Shown here piece after piece: positions 16,248 to 24,849 of a DNA stretch of 64,000 nucleotides (positions are counted from its first letter, which is position 1; every line of letters begins with the position of its first letter). This DNA comes from CAZHEV01 sp964531335 [NCBI: uncultured bacterium]. GTDB lineage: Bacteria > Eisenbacteria > RBG-16-71-46 > CAZHEV01. Position numbers and translations under genes: made by a program. A model generated the notes under the pieces. The model searched no databases, was not told the origin of the DNA, and worked only from the letters and a program-made list of their open reading frames with translations. The stretch covers positions 1 to 64,000 of the forward strand of contig CAZHEV010000005.1 of assembly GCA_964531335.1 (NCBI GenBank). Reading direction: 5' to 3'.

Positions 16248-18539
16248 CTACCGCCCGCTGATGAGCATCACCTTGTCTGAGAGTGTCTCATCCCGGACGG
16301 AGAGGACCACGAAGTAAACGCCGCTTGGCAGGAGGCTTCCGTCATCGCTTAGCCCGTCCCAAGTTCTCTCATAAGTCCTGTCCCTCCGAGCCTCACCCCT
16401 GAAAAGGGTTCTGACCAGTCTACCAGCGGCATCGAAGACTTCAAGCCTTACCGGCACCGTCTCCAGCCCGGAGGATCCGTCGTGGGCGGTGTAGCTGATT
16501 GTGGCATTGGAGGATACGGGATTGGGCGCCACCCGCAACCTCACCAACCGGCCTTCGAACGCGGGGACATTCGCGGGCGGGCTCCAACGGCTGCGCTGGC
16601 CGTCGCCGTCCACTCCACGTGCCCGGTAGACCAGGGGCTCCGGCGAGGGAGGTACGTTGTAAGTGGCTGTGGACATAGGAATTGGTAGGATCTCACGCTG
16701 CCTGTAGGTGAGGATCGGACCTATGTCGTCGACGTAGATGCCCTCACCGGGCGGCGTGCTGATGGTCCTGCACCTGAGCCGCACCAGGATCTTCCGCCCG
16801 GCGTACGCATCGAGAGATACGCCGATCTCCGCCCAGCCGTTGGACTCGCCGGTCAAACTGCCGTAGAACGGCCGGGGGAGCCCTGTTTCCGGCCAAAGCG
16901 TTCCCTGAAGCGGCTCGAAGGTGAGGCCGTTGTCAGCGCTCGCCTCGACATAGAAGTTGTGGCCGCTCGGCATGGAGTACCAGGCCCTGAGCTCGAGGCT
17001 GTCCCCGAGAGCGGGGCTGAGAGGATAGCCGGCCTCGAGGGTCGCCGCCAAGTCGGGGGCGGCGCCGGTGTGGAGGCTGTTGCGGCCGCTGTGACTTCTC
17101 TCATCCGAGACCGTGAAACCTGTTCCCTCCCAGGAGGCGGATCCCGACTCGAAGTCGTCCACTTCAGCCGAGACGCCCGCACCGCGCTCCAGCTCGTAGT
17201 AGACGGGAGAGTTAAGGGGGTCGTTGGACGAAGTCTTCCACCGTATCCGCCAGGTGCCGTCCGCCAAAGAGACAGGCTCTTCCATTTCGGGCGCGGCGGG
17301 AGGCCAGACCCTGTAGGGGTTGTCCCCGTACTCAATGGCGAACAGATTGGGCTCCAGATTCTCCCGGATAAGCTGCCCGATCATGCTCTCTCCGGGATAG
17401 AAACCTCCTCCGACCTCGAAGGTGAACGCGAAGACCCTGTCCTTCGGCGTCGGCGGTATCCTCGGGTCCTGGTGCGGATAAAGGGCCTTGTCCGCGTACA
17501 TCCAGTCGTCCATGTCCCCGTTCGTGGGGTAGATCGTCCCGTAGCCCGGACCGGCAGCGTAGCCGTTGTACGCGGCCATGCTGTCCGCGAAGACAACGTA
17601 GGTATCGTGGTCCGGCGTGAGCTCCCTCGTGTATCCCCAGGGGAACAGGATCAAGTTGCCGTAGCTGTGGTATGAGATGGCGGTCGTGAAGTTGTGCGCC
17701 TCATCCAACACCAGGTCGCGAATCGCCTTGGTCTCGTGCTCGGAGAAAGGACCTATGCCCCGATAAGTCTGATTGCAGGGGTTGGGGCTCGATCCCTGGT
17801 CGTCCGCGCCCCACATGTAGCCGTAGTTTCTGTTCAGGTCCACGCCCACGCACGTCCCGAAGGGCGGGGGCCGCATGTTCTTGCGCCAATCGAAGGCCCC
17901 CTGCTCGACATGAACGTGCCCGTCGGGGTTCAGCACGGGCACTATCCAGATCTCCCTGTCGTCGACGAGGTGCGTTATGTGCGGGTCGGTTCCGTAGTTG
18001 TCAAGCAGGTGATGCATGAGATACAGAAGCACATCGGGCGTTATAACCTCCCTGGCATGGTGAAGGCCTATGAAGAGGATATCCGCCTCGGAAGGGTCAT
18101 TCGCTCCCGGATTGTCGGATATCTTTATCGCCCAGATGGCCCTGTTATAGTAGGTTCGTCCGATCGAATCAACCCGCGCGATCTTCGGGTGCAGCTCGGC
18201 GGCGTCCATGAGCTCCGCGGCGGCCTCATGGTAGCTGTGATGAGCGCCGAGGCCCTCCTCTCGGACGGCGGCCGCGTGCGACTCCAGGTCCTCTATCACC
18301 ACGTCGTACTTGAACCCGAGAAGCGCTATGCGCTGCAGCTCTCCGGAATCGACGATAACGTCCACGTGGCTTCCGTAGCGCGAGGACGCTATGTCCAGGT
18401 TCAGGGGCGCCAGCCGCTCGAACTGAGCGCGGTCCTTCACCTCGACCCTGACGAGCCGACGCTGCGCCGAGCCATCTGTTGGGGGGAGAAACAGGGTCAG
18501 GGCGAGGGCCAGAGCCGATACCTTGAGCATGCCTCTCAA
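16248..18539 (-). CDS. secreted M14 zinc carboxypeptidase with C-terminal FlgD-like tail
   Basis: The product is 763 aa from TTG 18539, which has GGAGGTGAG eight bases upstream; the promoter at 18590-18618 makes the ATG at 18581 almost leaderless and unlikely. After a signal peptide comes a propeptide-like region, then the M14 domain. HHARE near residues 160-164 and SYHSYG near 290 give the zinc ligands His, Glu and His. Also present are VPVLNPDGH, GVDLNRNYG, and catalytic Glu in FTFEVGG near 374. A beta-sandwich region with a VDDIGP motif follows, and the last 90 residues (APNPVSSNATISYT, then LPSGVYFV) match FlgD-like or type-A sorting domains used by secreted proteins. Expected role: outer-surface or extracellular peptide digestion. 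Confidence 0.9.
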   Translation of the reverse strand: MRGMLKVSALALALTLFLPPTDGSAQRRLVRVEVKDRAQFERLAPLNLDIASSRYGSHVDVIVDSGELQRIALLGFKYDVVIEDLESHAAAVREEGLGAHHSYHEAAAELMDAAELHPKIARVDSIGRTYYNRAIWAIKISDNPGANDPSEADILFIGLHHAREVITPDVLLYLMHHLLDNYGTDPHITHLVDDREIWIVPVLNPDGHVHVEQGAFDWRKNMRPPPFGTCVGVDLNRNYGYMWGADDQGSSPNPCNQTYRGIGPFSEHETKAIRDLVLDEAHNFTTAISYHSYGNLILFPWGYTRELTPDHDTYVVFADSMAAYNGYAAGPGYGTIYPTNGDMDDWMYADKALYPHQDPRIPPTPKDRVFAFTFEVGGGFYPGESMIGQLIRENLEPNLFAIEYGDNPYRVWPPAAPEMEEPVSLADGTWRIRWKTSSNDPLNSPVYYELERGAGVSAEVDDFESGSASWEGTGFTVSDERSHSGRNSLHTGAAPDLAATLEAGYPLSPALGDSLELRAWYSMPSGHNFYVEASADNGLTFEPLQGTLWPETGLPRPFYGSLTGESNGWAEIGVSLDAYAGRKILVRLRCRTISTPPGEGIYVDDIGPILTYRQREILPIPMSTATYNVPPSPEPLVYRARGVDGDGQRSRWSPPANVPAFEGRLVRLRVAPNPVSSNATISYTAHDGSSGLETVPVRLEVFDAAGRLVRTLFRGEARRDRTYERTWDGLSDDGSLLPSGVYFVVLSVRDETLSDKVMLISGR

Positions 18540-18589
18540 TTGTCTCACCTCCGGGGAGAGAAGCCGATCCGGCCTCCGCATTCACCATG

Positions 18590-18618
18590 AATCTAGCACC
18601 TTATGCCGGGCCGGTCAA
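18590..18618 (-). promoter_or_regulatory. sigma70-like promoter of the M14-trkA-trkH unit
   Basis: On the minus strand, -35 TTGACC (18618-18613) and -10 TAGATT (18595-18590) have an ideal 17-base spacer. Transcription would start near 18583, giving a 44-base leader before the TTG start at 18539. Confidence 0.65.
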
Positions 18619-18926
18619 CTTCCCAGCCGACGCCCACAGCGCCACATGCATGAGCGAGACGCCGTTCCCCGGCGCGCGTTGGCGCGCGTGCGCGGCGCCC
18701 CTTCCACGGGAGGGAGCACAGATCCACCGGCCAAGCCGGTTAGCTCCGCGACCGGGTGGGGGGCGCAAGCCCGTCAGCCGACGTCCACAGCGGGACGCAC
18801 GAGGGAATGCCCTTGCTCGGGGTTCGCGGCCAATGCTATCGTTTCGTGTCGGCTAGCGCCGGCTTTGCGTTTTTCGCGCATCTCATCGCCAGGCGGCGGG
18901 CGGATATCCAGTGAGCTCAATCCGAC
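18619..18926. other. 308-base divergent intergenic region
   Basis: The region separates the peptidase unit from the flippase gene. I see no ORF with an SD, no tRNA and no strong hairpin. A weak plus-strand promoter candidate is TTGCTC (about 18812-18817) with TATCGT 18 bases later. The flippase ATG at 18927 has no clear SD. Confidence 0.4.
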
Positions 18927-20297
18927 ATGAGTAAGACACCGAGCCTCTTGAGGTCCACGGCATTTTTAAGCGACACGATCGTCACCACGGCCCTCACGAC
19001 CATAGGCAGAGGCCTCGGGTTCGCGATCCCATTCTTCATAGCGGCCTGGTTCGGGGTCACCGACGGGACAGACGCCTTCTTCTACGTCTACGGCCTTATA
19101 TTGCTATTGGCCGGCATATTCGCTCCCGTCGTCCAGAATGTCCTCGTTCCATTCATAGCCGAGATCAAGGCCTCGGACGAGAGCGAGGTCAGGGGGTTCC
19201 TGGGCGGCGCCCTTCTGGTCTCCGTGCTCGGGTCGGCGGCGATAGCGACCCTGTTCACTCTGGCGGCAAGTCCCGTGCTTGACGTCGTGTCCGATTTCCC
19301 GCCGGAGTCTCTCGATCTGATCTCGCGGCTGCTCCTCGAGACCATCCCCCTGCTGGTCCTCTTGATCATGACCAGTTTGCTCTCCGGTGCCCTGAACGCC
19401 TACAAGAAATTCTCCCTGCCCGCGATCTCTCCGGGTTTGCGCGCGGTCGTGGCCCTCGCCGTAATCGCGGCGCTGAAGGAGCGTCTGGGCGTCCATTCCA
19501 TAGCAGCGGGATACGTGGCGGGCGAGCTCGCCCGCTGCGCCGTTCTCTATGGATACGCCGCCCGAGTGGGAATCGGCCCCTCTATCGAGTCTTTCAAGCT
19601 CGACCCCAGGTTGGTCCATTTCCTCAGGACCGCCTCGTACCAGATCGGCGGGCTGGTGGTGCTGACCTTCACTCCAATAGTCGACAAGACCATGGCCTCC
19701 TGGCTCGACCCGGGGAGCGTATCCATACTCGAATACGCCACCAGGCTGTACGACGTGCCGATGACCTTCGTCCTTGCGGGTTTCTTCGTGGTGCTCCTTT
19801 CCCACTGGTCGATCCAGTTCTACGAGAGCTCGAGATCGCAGTTCAAGAGCGAGGTGATGAAGACCGCGGGCGTAGTCGCGGCCGGGGCGCTGGCCTTGTC
19901 CGCGGCCTTGATACTGCTCAGAGAGCCTCTGGCGTCGCTGGTTTACGGGCGCGGCGAGTTCCCGGAGGCGCGAATATCCGCGGTTCATGGCATATGGGCC
20001 GTCTATCTCATAGGTCTCGCCCCGGCGCTCTTCGGGCGGGTCTTCGTGAGGGCCCACCTGGTTCTCAAGAACACCAGGCTTCTCATGATCGCGGGGATAG
20101 TCGCCTTCGTGCTGAAGGTCGGCCTCAACTTCCTGCTCATCCGGCCGATGGGGCTGCACGGGCTCGCGCTGTCGACTACACTGATGGAGTGCGCGGTGGC
20201 GGCTCTTCTGATGGCGTATTTCTTGAAGAGGCGCATCGACGAGAATCCGGACGGAGCCGAGATCGCGCCCGGCCCCGGGGAGGCCACCGGGCGGTAG
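18927..20297 (+). CDS. MurJ/MviN-family lipid flippase
   Basis: The product is a 456-aa polytopic protein of the MOP superfamily with about 13-14 helices and the MurJ-like N-terminus, including a glycine/Arg patch in TIGRGLGFAIPFFIAAWFGV. Later motifs such as RLYDVPMTF, PVVQNVLVPF and GLAPALFGRVFVRA match MurJ rather than a distant Wzx. It flips undecaprenyl-linked precursors across the inner membrane. Its place at the head of a polysaccharide locus, directly followed by a glycosyltransferase, suggests it moves the repeat unit of that polymer. It is shorter than many MurJ proteins, and the true lipid-II MurJ may lie outside the window. The ATG has no clear SD. Confidence 0.82.
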   Translation: MSKTPSLLRSTAFLSDTIVTTALTTIGRGLGFAIPFFIAAWFGVTDGTDAFFYVYGLILLLAGIFAPVVQNVLVPFIAEIKASDESEVRGFLGGALLVSVLGSAAIATLFTLAASPVLDVVSDFPPESLDLISRLLLETIPLLVLLIMTSLLSGALNAYKKFSLPAISPGLRAVVALAVIAALKERLGVHSIAAGYVAGELARCAVLYGYAARVGIGPSIESFKLDPRLVHFLRTASYQIGGLVVLTFTPIVDKTMASWLDPGSVSILEYATRLYDVPMTFVLAGFFVVLLSHWSIQFYESSRSQFKSEVMKTAGVVAAGALALSAALILLREPLASLVYGRGEFPEARISAVHGIWAVYLIGLAPALFGRVFVRAHLVLKNTRLLMIAGIVAFVLKVGLNFLLIRPMGLHGLALSTTLMECAVAALLMAYFLKRRIDENPDGAEIAPGPGEATGR

Positions 20298-21437
20298 ATG
20301 ACCGAACGAAGAAGACATAAGGTGTTGTTCGTAATCCCCAACCTCGGAGGAGGCGGCGCCGAAAGAGCCCTGATTCATCTCCTTCGACATTTGGACAGGG
20401 GGAGGTACGCGCCATGCCTTGCCCTTTTCGAGGTGACGGGCGTTCACCTCGCGGGCGTCCCCAAAGACGTGCCGTTGTTCGACATGGCCAAGAGATCCAG
20501 ATACGACTTCTTCGCGCTCCAGTATCGACTGAGCCGCATTGTCAAGGACAATAACGTGGACGCGGTCGTCTCTCTCATCAATTACACCAATGTCGTAACG
20601 CTCGCGTCCAGGGCGCTGTTCAGGTGGCGCCGCCCGGTGATAGTCTGTGAGCATACCAGTCTCGGGCCCTCGCTCCCCGCGCAGAGATTCTCATCGATCA
20701 AGAAGCTCTTGATCGGCAAGCTCTACCCTCGAGCTGAAGCCGTGATCGCCGTCTCAGAGGGAGTCAAGAAGGACATGGTGGGAACCGTTTCCGTACCGTC
20801 CCATAAGATCTATGTCATACACAACCCGGTTGACATCGATATGGTGTTCCGGATGGCAACCGATTCCGTCGGGGACGCCCGGTCGGAGGTCGCACAGATC
20901 ACGGCAGCGGGAAGGCTGACTTCCGCGAAGGACTATCCAACCCTTCTAAGGGCCTTTAGAAAGGTCAGAGAGAGCCGGGAAGCGAAATTGACCATTCTTG
21001 GAGAAGGTCCGGAGAGAAGAAAGCTCGAGTCGCTTTGCCGCGATCTCGGAATAGACGCCAGCGTGTCGTTTCCGGGGTTCGTGACCAACCCCTACGGTTA
21101 TATGGCGCAAGCGGATCTATTCGTGGTGTCTTCGGCATGGGAGGGGTTCGGTTACGTGATCGCAGAGGCAATGGCCTGTGGGACCGCCGTGGTCTCCACG
21201 GACTGCCCTTCGGGGCCCGGCGAGATCATCAAAGACGGCGTCAACGGGCTGCTCGTGCCCGTGGGAGACGAAAAAGCTCTGGCGCGGGCGATTCTAAAGC
21301 TCCTTGGCGACGACCAGTTGAGGGAGAAACTTGCCGGCGCGGGAGCAAAGAGGGCCATGGCGTATCGAGTCGATAACATGGCAAGGGAGTACGAGGCTTT
21401 GATCGAGGATGTGATCAGGAGGCATGGCAATGAGTGA
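20298..21437 (+). CDS. GT4-family glycosyltransferase of the polysaccharide locus
   Basis: The product is 379 aa. Its ATG directly follows the flippase stop codon (TAG then ATG), showing tight coupling. It is a GT-B enzyme: VLFVIPNLGGGGAERALIHL carries the glycine-rich loop, DAVVSLINYTN follows, and the C-terminal domain has AAGRLTSAKDYPTLLRAFRK and the E-x7-E motif EGFGYVIAEAM. It is similar to N-acetylgalactosaminyl and galactosyltransferases of the WbnE/PglJ group, but the sugar cannot be read with certainty. It probably adds a residue to the lipid-linked repeat unit. The last 8 bases overlap the acetyltransferase start. Confidence 0.88.
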   Translation: MTERRRHKVLFVIPNLGGGGAERALIHLLRHLDRGRYAPCLALFEVTGVHLAGVPKDVPLFDMAKRSRYDFFALQYRLSRIVKDNNVDAVVSLINYTNVVTLASRALFRWRRPVIVCEHTSLGPSLPAQRFSSIKKLLIGKLYPRAEAVIAVSEGVKKDMVGTVSVPSHKIYVIHNPVDIDMVFRMATDSVGDARSEVAQITAAGRLTSAKDYPTLLRAFRKVRESREAKLTILGEGPERRKLESLCRDLGIDASVSFPGFVTNPYGYMAQADLFVVSSAWEGFGYVIAEAMACGTAVVSTDCPSGPGEIIKDGVNGLLVPVGDEKALARAILKLLGDDQLREKLAGAGAKRAMAYRVDNMAREYEALIEDVIRRHGNE

Positions 21438-21909
21438 GATGGAGTTCGTGTCCATAGCGCCCGACGTGGTGCTGGGAAGCGGAGTCAGGATATTCAGGTT
21501 CGTCAACCTCTATGGCTGCGAGATAGGTGACGATACCAGAGTAGGCACCTTCGTCGAGATACAGAAGGGCGCTCGCATAGGAAAGCGGGTGAAGATCTCC
21601 ACGCACACCTTCATATGCGAGGGCGTGACCATAGAAGACGACGTGTTCATCGGTCACGGTGTCTGTTTCATAAACGACAAGTATCCGCGTGCGGTGAACG
21701 AGCAGGGCCTTCCCCAGTCCGACGATGACTGGAAGGTGGTTCCAACCGTCGTCAAGCGCGGCGCCTCCATAGGCAGCGGCGCGACTATCATGTGCGGAGT
21801 GACCATAGGCGAGAACGCCATCGTGGGCGCGGGAAGCGTGGTGACCAAGGACGTCGCGTCGCGGACGGTCGTCTGCGGCGTGCCGGCTCGCTTCGCTAGG
21901 AGCGTCTAG
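21430..21909 (+). CDS. left-handed beta-helix acetyltransferase (WbpD/WlbB-like)
   Basis: The product is 159 aa. ATG 21430 is preferred because AGGAGG at 21417-21422 is 7 bases away; ATG 21424 would be only 1 base away. Hexapeptide repeats run through most of the protein (for example IGDDTRVGTFVEIQKGARIG, then ASIGSGATIMCGVTIGENAI). GHGVCFINDKYPRA with a DDWKVVPTVV loop is typical of UDP-amino-sugar N-acetyltransferases. It trimerises and acetylates a nucleotide-linked amino sugar, suggesting that a rare amino sugar is part of the polymer. No other sugar biosynthesis gene lies in the window. Its end overlaps the convergent ligase/polymerase gene by 14 bases. Confidence 0.88.
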   Translation: MSEMEFVSIAPDVVLGSGVRIFRFVNLYGCEIGDDTRVGTFVEIQKGARIGKRVKISTHTFICEGVTIEDDVFIGHGVCFINDKYPRAVNEQGLPQSDDDWKVVPTVVKRGASIGSGATIMCGVTIGENAIVGAGSVVTKDVASRTVVCGVPARFARSV

Positions 21910-23473
21910 CGGAGCCGTTCGGCCGCAGCAGGCGCGCGAGGATCCCCCGGCCGGGGCGGAAACCCTCCGAGCGGGCCAGTGCCACGACCAGGCCGCTTAC
22001 CGCCCAGAAGTAGTATGCGGTGAAACGGTTCTCGAACGCGGAGCTGAAAAAGCCCGCGAGGACAAGCGCCGCCGTCACGCCGAGCTGCCCCCAGCACAGT
22101 GCCTTCAACATGGGGTCCGACGTCTTCGCGCCGGCCCTCCCGCAGAAGCCGGCCAATCCGAAGATCACCAAGCAGAAGAACAGGAGGCCGAGGAGCCCTG
22201 TCTGAGCAACGATGGTGGTCCAGTTGCTGTCGGCGGCGAACAGACCCGCGTACTCGTAATTCATGCCGAGCCTCTCGTAAATCTCCGGGCTGCCGGTCTT
22301 GGTCAGGGCGGACCCGAAGGTCCCCGGCCCGAATCCGAATATAGGAGCCTGTGAGAGCGCCCTCGAGGCCACCACAAAGAGAAGGAAGAGCCTGTAGTTT
22401 CCGACATCGGTCAGCTCGAGTCTCTCGGGAGTAAAGGGCCTTACCCACCTATAAAAGAAGCTGGTGGTGTATACGGGTATGTCCTGGCCGGAGTACTTGT
22501 ATCCCATCAGGATTATTCCCGCGAGCCCAACGGCCAGGACAAACAAAATGGCGAGGGCCGCCTTCCTGTTCCCTTGGGCGAGCAGAACCACGGCGACGCC
22601 TATGACGGATATGAGCAAGGAGGACCGTGAGAAAGAAAGGGCTATGCAGACAAGGGCGAGGATCAATACTGTTCTAAGGGTTCCTCGACCTGCGAAACAT
22701 CCTTTGCGGCCGGCTATCGCGAAGAGCAGGACAAAAGCCAAGGACATAAAGTGGCCGTAGCTGTTGTAGTCCTCCAGGGTTCCGAAAATGACCGTGAAGA
22801 GCCCTTCCCCTGTTCCCGTGTCCTGTCCCCGGACAAAGGCGACACCGCCAACGGAGACCTCTCTTGCGGCAATGAACCAATCCTTTGCGGCCCCGCCGGT
22901 GAGGGCTTGGAGCAGGCCGACCGCGATCTGAACGACAACAGCCGCGAGGAAGACCCTCAGGAAAGTTCGTATCTGGTCGCGGCTGAAGCCTCCGTTCACT
23001 ATCGCGTAGTACACTATTGCGTATCTCAGCACTATGCGAATGCCATAGACGGTAGCTTGAGCGGAGACCCCGTTCACTATCGCGGACAGCACGCATGCGG
23101 CGATGAAACCGAGCAGGGCCACGTCGACAGGGGTCGCCGTGAAGCGCCTGCCTGCGGCGGCCTTCCTCGCCAGTATTCCGGCCAGCAGAGCGAGGAGCAC
23201 GACCTCCCCCGAGATCTGGGCGAGAACGAACGCCAGCTCCGGCAAGCGGGCGGTGATCGATCTTTCAAGGGGTATGTAGAAAGCGAGGCCGCTTATCACG
23301 GCCGCCGGCCTCCACCATGCGAGGATTGCGACGAAGAACGTGAAGAAGACGACGCTGGTCAGGGCGGGATCCCAGGCTATAAGCGCGCCGGTGAGAAGCG
23401 ACAGCGCGCCCACGGACAGCGTCGCCCACCTGGGGATCGACGCTGCTGAGGACGCTACGGACGGCGCAGTCAT
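21896..23473 (-). CDS. O-antigen polymerase/ligase-like membrane protein (Wzy/WaaL)
   Basis: The product is 525 aa with about 11-12 helices and a large periplasmic loop near residues 310-430, where the Wzy_C-type core lies (FGFGPGTFGSALTK and the preceding RALSQAPIF region). The family either polymerises lipid-linked repeats or ligates polymer to a carrier; the two activities cannot be separated by sequence here. Because Wzz and Wza are encoded directly upstream, a polymerase role is most likely. Its ATG overlaps the wzz-like stop by 4 bases. The C-terminus ends PNGSARRS and converges on the acetyltransferase gene. Confidence 0.82.
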   Translation of the reverse strand: MTAPSVASSAASIPRWATLSVGALSLLTGALIAWDPALTSVVFFTFFVAILAWWRPAAVISGLAFYIPLERSITARLPELAFVLAQISGEVVLLALLAGILARKAAAGRRFTATPVDVALLGFIAACVLSAIVNGVSAQATVYGIRIVLRYAIVYYAIVNGGFSRDQIRTFLRVFLAAVVVQIAVGLLQALTGGAAKDWFIAAREVSVGGVAFVRGQDTGTGEGLFTVIFGTLEDYNSYGHFMSLAFVLLFAIAGRKGCFAGRGTLRTVLILALVCIALSFSRSSLLISVIGVAVVLLAQGNRKAALAILFVLAVGLAGIILMGYKYSGQDIPVYTTSFFYRWVRPFTPERLELTDVGNYRLFLLFVVASRALSQAPIFGFGPGTFGSALTKTGSPEIYERLGMNYEYAGLFAADSNWTTIVAQTGLLGLLFFCLVIFGLAGFCGRAGAKTSDPMLKALCWGQLGVTAALVLAGFFSSAFENRFTAYYFWAVSGLVVALARSEGFRPGRGILARLLRPNGSARRS

Positions 23474-24840
23474 CGGGCTCCCCGGTCCGAGCCTGGCGGC
23501 TTCTTGCCGGTAGCCGTTTCGCCGCGTGTCCTGGGGGCGCGCCCCGGGAGCCTCGATAGAACCTCTCGAATAACGCTGCGTCTCATGCGGCCGAGCTCCT
23601 CGCGCTGCGCCCGGTCGAACTCGCCCTCGAGGTAGTTGAGGAGAAGCGCCAGCCCGAAAGCGCCAATCGCTCCGATGAAGATGGCGATTATCATTATGAC
23701 GGTCCTGTGAGGGCCCGATTTCTTTATGGGCGGAAAGGCGCGGTCGAGCACCTGGATGGTGGGTACGTTCTTGGCCTCCTCTATCTTGAGCTGCTCGTGC
23801 TGCTGAACCAGAAGCTCCAACACCGACTCCTGGGTCTTCACGTCGAGCAGGAGCCGCGCGTACTCGGCCGCTATAGCGGGCACCTCGCCCAGCGGAATGA
23901 AGACGCCCTTCTCCGGCTCCGGCAGAGCCTCGTCCGTCTCCTCCTCCGCTCCCGCCCCCGGCACGGCGGGGTCTCCCTCGCCCTGCCCGCCACGCCGGAC
24001 CCCGCCTGAGGCGCCTCCGACCATCAGCTCCCTCGCTTTGCCCCTGAGCGCGTCTATGGTGAGATCAAGCTCCCTCAGCCTCGAGTAGGAGGGCCTATGG
24101 GTCGCGCTGAGGGCGTCCCGCTTGGCCTCCATCGCGAGGATCTCTCCCTCGAGCTTCGCTATCACCTCCACCGTGGCCTTGCTCTGCTCGTCGAGAACTA
24201 TGGCCCCGTGGCGCTGCTGAAACCGGGTGAACGTCTCCTGGGCCTCCTCGAGGGCTTCCCCGGTTCTCTCCAGTCTTTGCTCCACGAACTCCCTGGCCTT
24301 CTTGGCGGAGGAGAGGCTGAACGTCTGGTTCGCGTTCTCCAGCTCGTCGAGGAAGGCATTGGCAATATCCGCGGCGAGCCGGGGGTCCTCGTGGGTGACC
24401 GAAACGGAGATGAGAAGCATGTCCGAGACGCCGACGGAGGTCATGTCGATCAAGTCGTCGGTGGCCTTTTCGAGCGCTTTTTTCGGATTGCTCTTGTCTA
24501 TGTCGAACACCTCGACGAGGTCCAGCTCGGTCACCACGTTGCGGGCTACGAACCGGCTGCGCAGGGTGTTGGCGAACACGTCCGCCGGGTTTATGGCGGC
24601 GCCGCGGAACATCCCGCCGAAACCGAAGCGGTTCAGAAAGGAGCCGGCCATGCTCTGGGCCGGGCTCATCTCGCCGGGCGTGCTTCCGGGCATGAGTGTG
24701 GCCACTGCCGTGTACTCGTTCGGGGTCAGGAGACAGTAGACCAGGGCGGCGAGAAGGACCCCCAAGAAGAAGACGGCGGCCGGCTTTCTCCATCTGAAGA
24801 CGATTCTAATGAGGTCTATTGCGCGGGTGGAGTCCTCCAC
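23470..24840 (-). CDS. Wzz-type polysaccharide co-polymerase
   Basis: The product is 456 aa. An N-terminal membrane helix (about 18-40, PAAVFFLGVLLAALVY) and a C-terminal one (about 390-410, RTVIMIIAIFIGAIG AFGLALL region) enclose a periplasmic part with the Wzz fold start TPNEYTAVATLMPG and long coiled coils (EALEEAQETFTRFQQRHG). There is no C-terminal tyrosine-kinase domain, so it is a kinase-less chain-length regulator. A Gly/Glu/Pro-rich insertion lies near residues 285-315. It links polymerase and the Wza-like exporter, whose stop codon is 9 bases upstream. Confidence 0.9.
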   Translation of the reverse strand: MEDSTRAIDLIRIVFRWRKPAAVFFLGVLLAALVYCLLTPNEYTAVATLMPGSTPGEMSPAQSMAGSFLNRFGFGGMFRGAAINPADVFANTLRSRFVARNVVTELDLVEVFDIDKSNPKKALEKATDDLIDMTSVGVSDMLLISVSVTHEDPRLAADIANAFLDELENANQTFSLSSAKKAREFVEQRLERTGEALEEAQETFTRFQQRHGAIVLDEQSKATVEVIAKLEGEILAMEAKRDALSATHRPSYSRLRELDLTIDALRGKARELMVGGASGGVRRGGQGEGDPAVPGAGAEEETDEALPEPEKGVFIPLGEVPAIAAEYARLLLDVKTQESVLELLVQQHEQLKIEEAKNVPTIQVLDRAFPPIKKSGPHRTVIMIIAIFIGAIGAFGLALLLNYLEGEFDRAQREELGRMRRSVIREVLSRLPGRAPRTRGETATGKKPPGSDRGAR

Positions 24841-24849
24841 GGAAGCTCC

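Noticed and set aside
16248-18581. ATG 18581 as the M14 peptidase start
   Set aside because: It lies about 2 bases after the predicted transcription start and has no SD, whereas TTG 18539 has GGAGGTGAG and yields a compact signal peptide.
19104-20654. 516-codon minus-strand frame
   Set aside because: Antisense shadow of the flippase and glycosyltransferase genes; His/Arg/Gln-rich without motifs.
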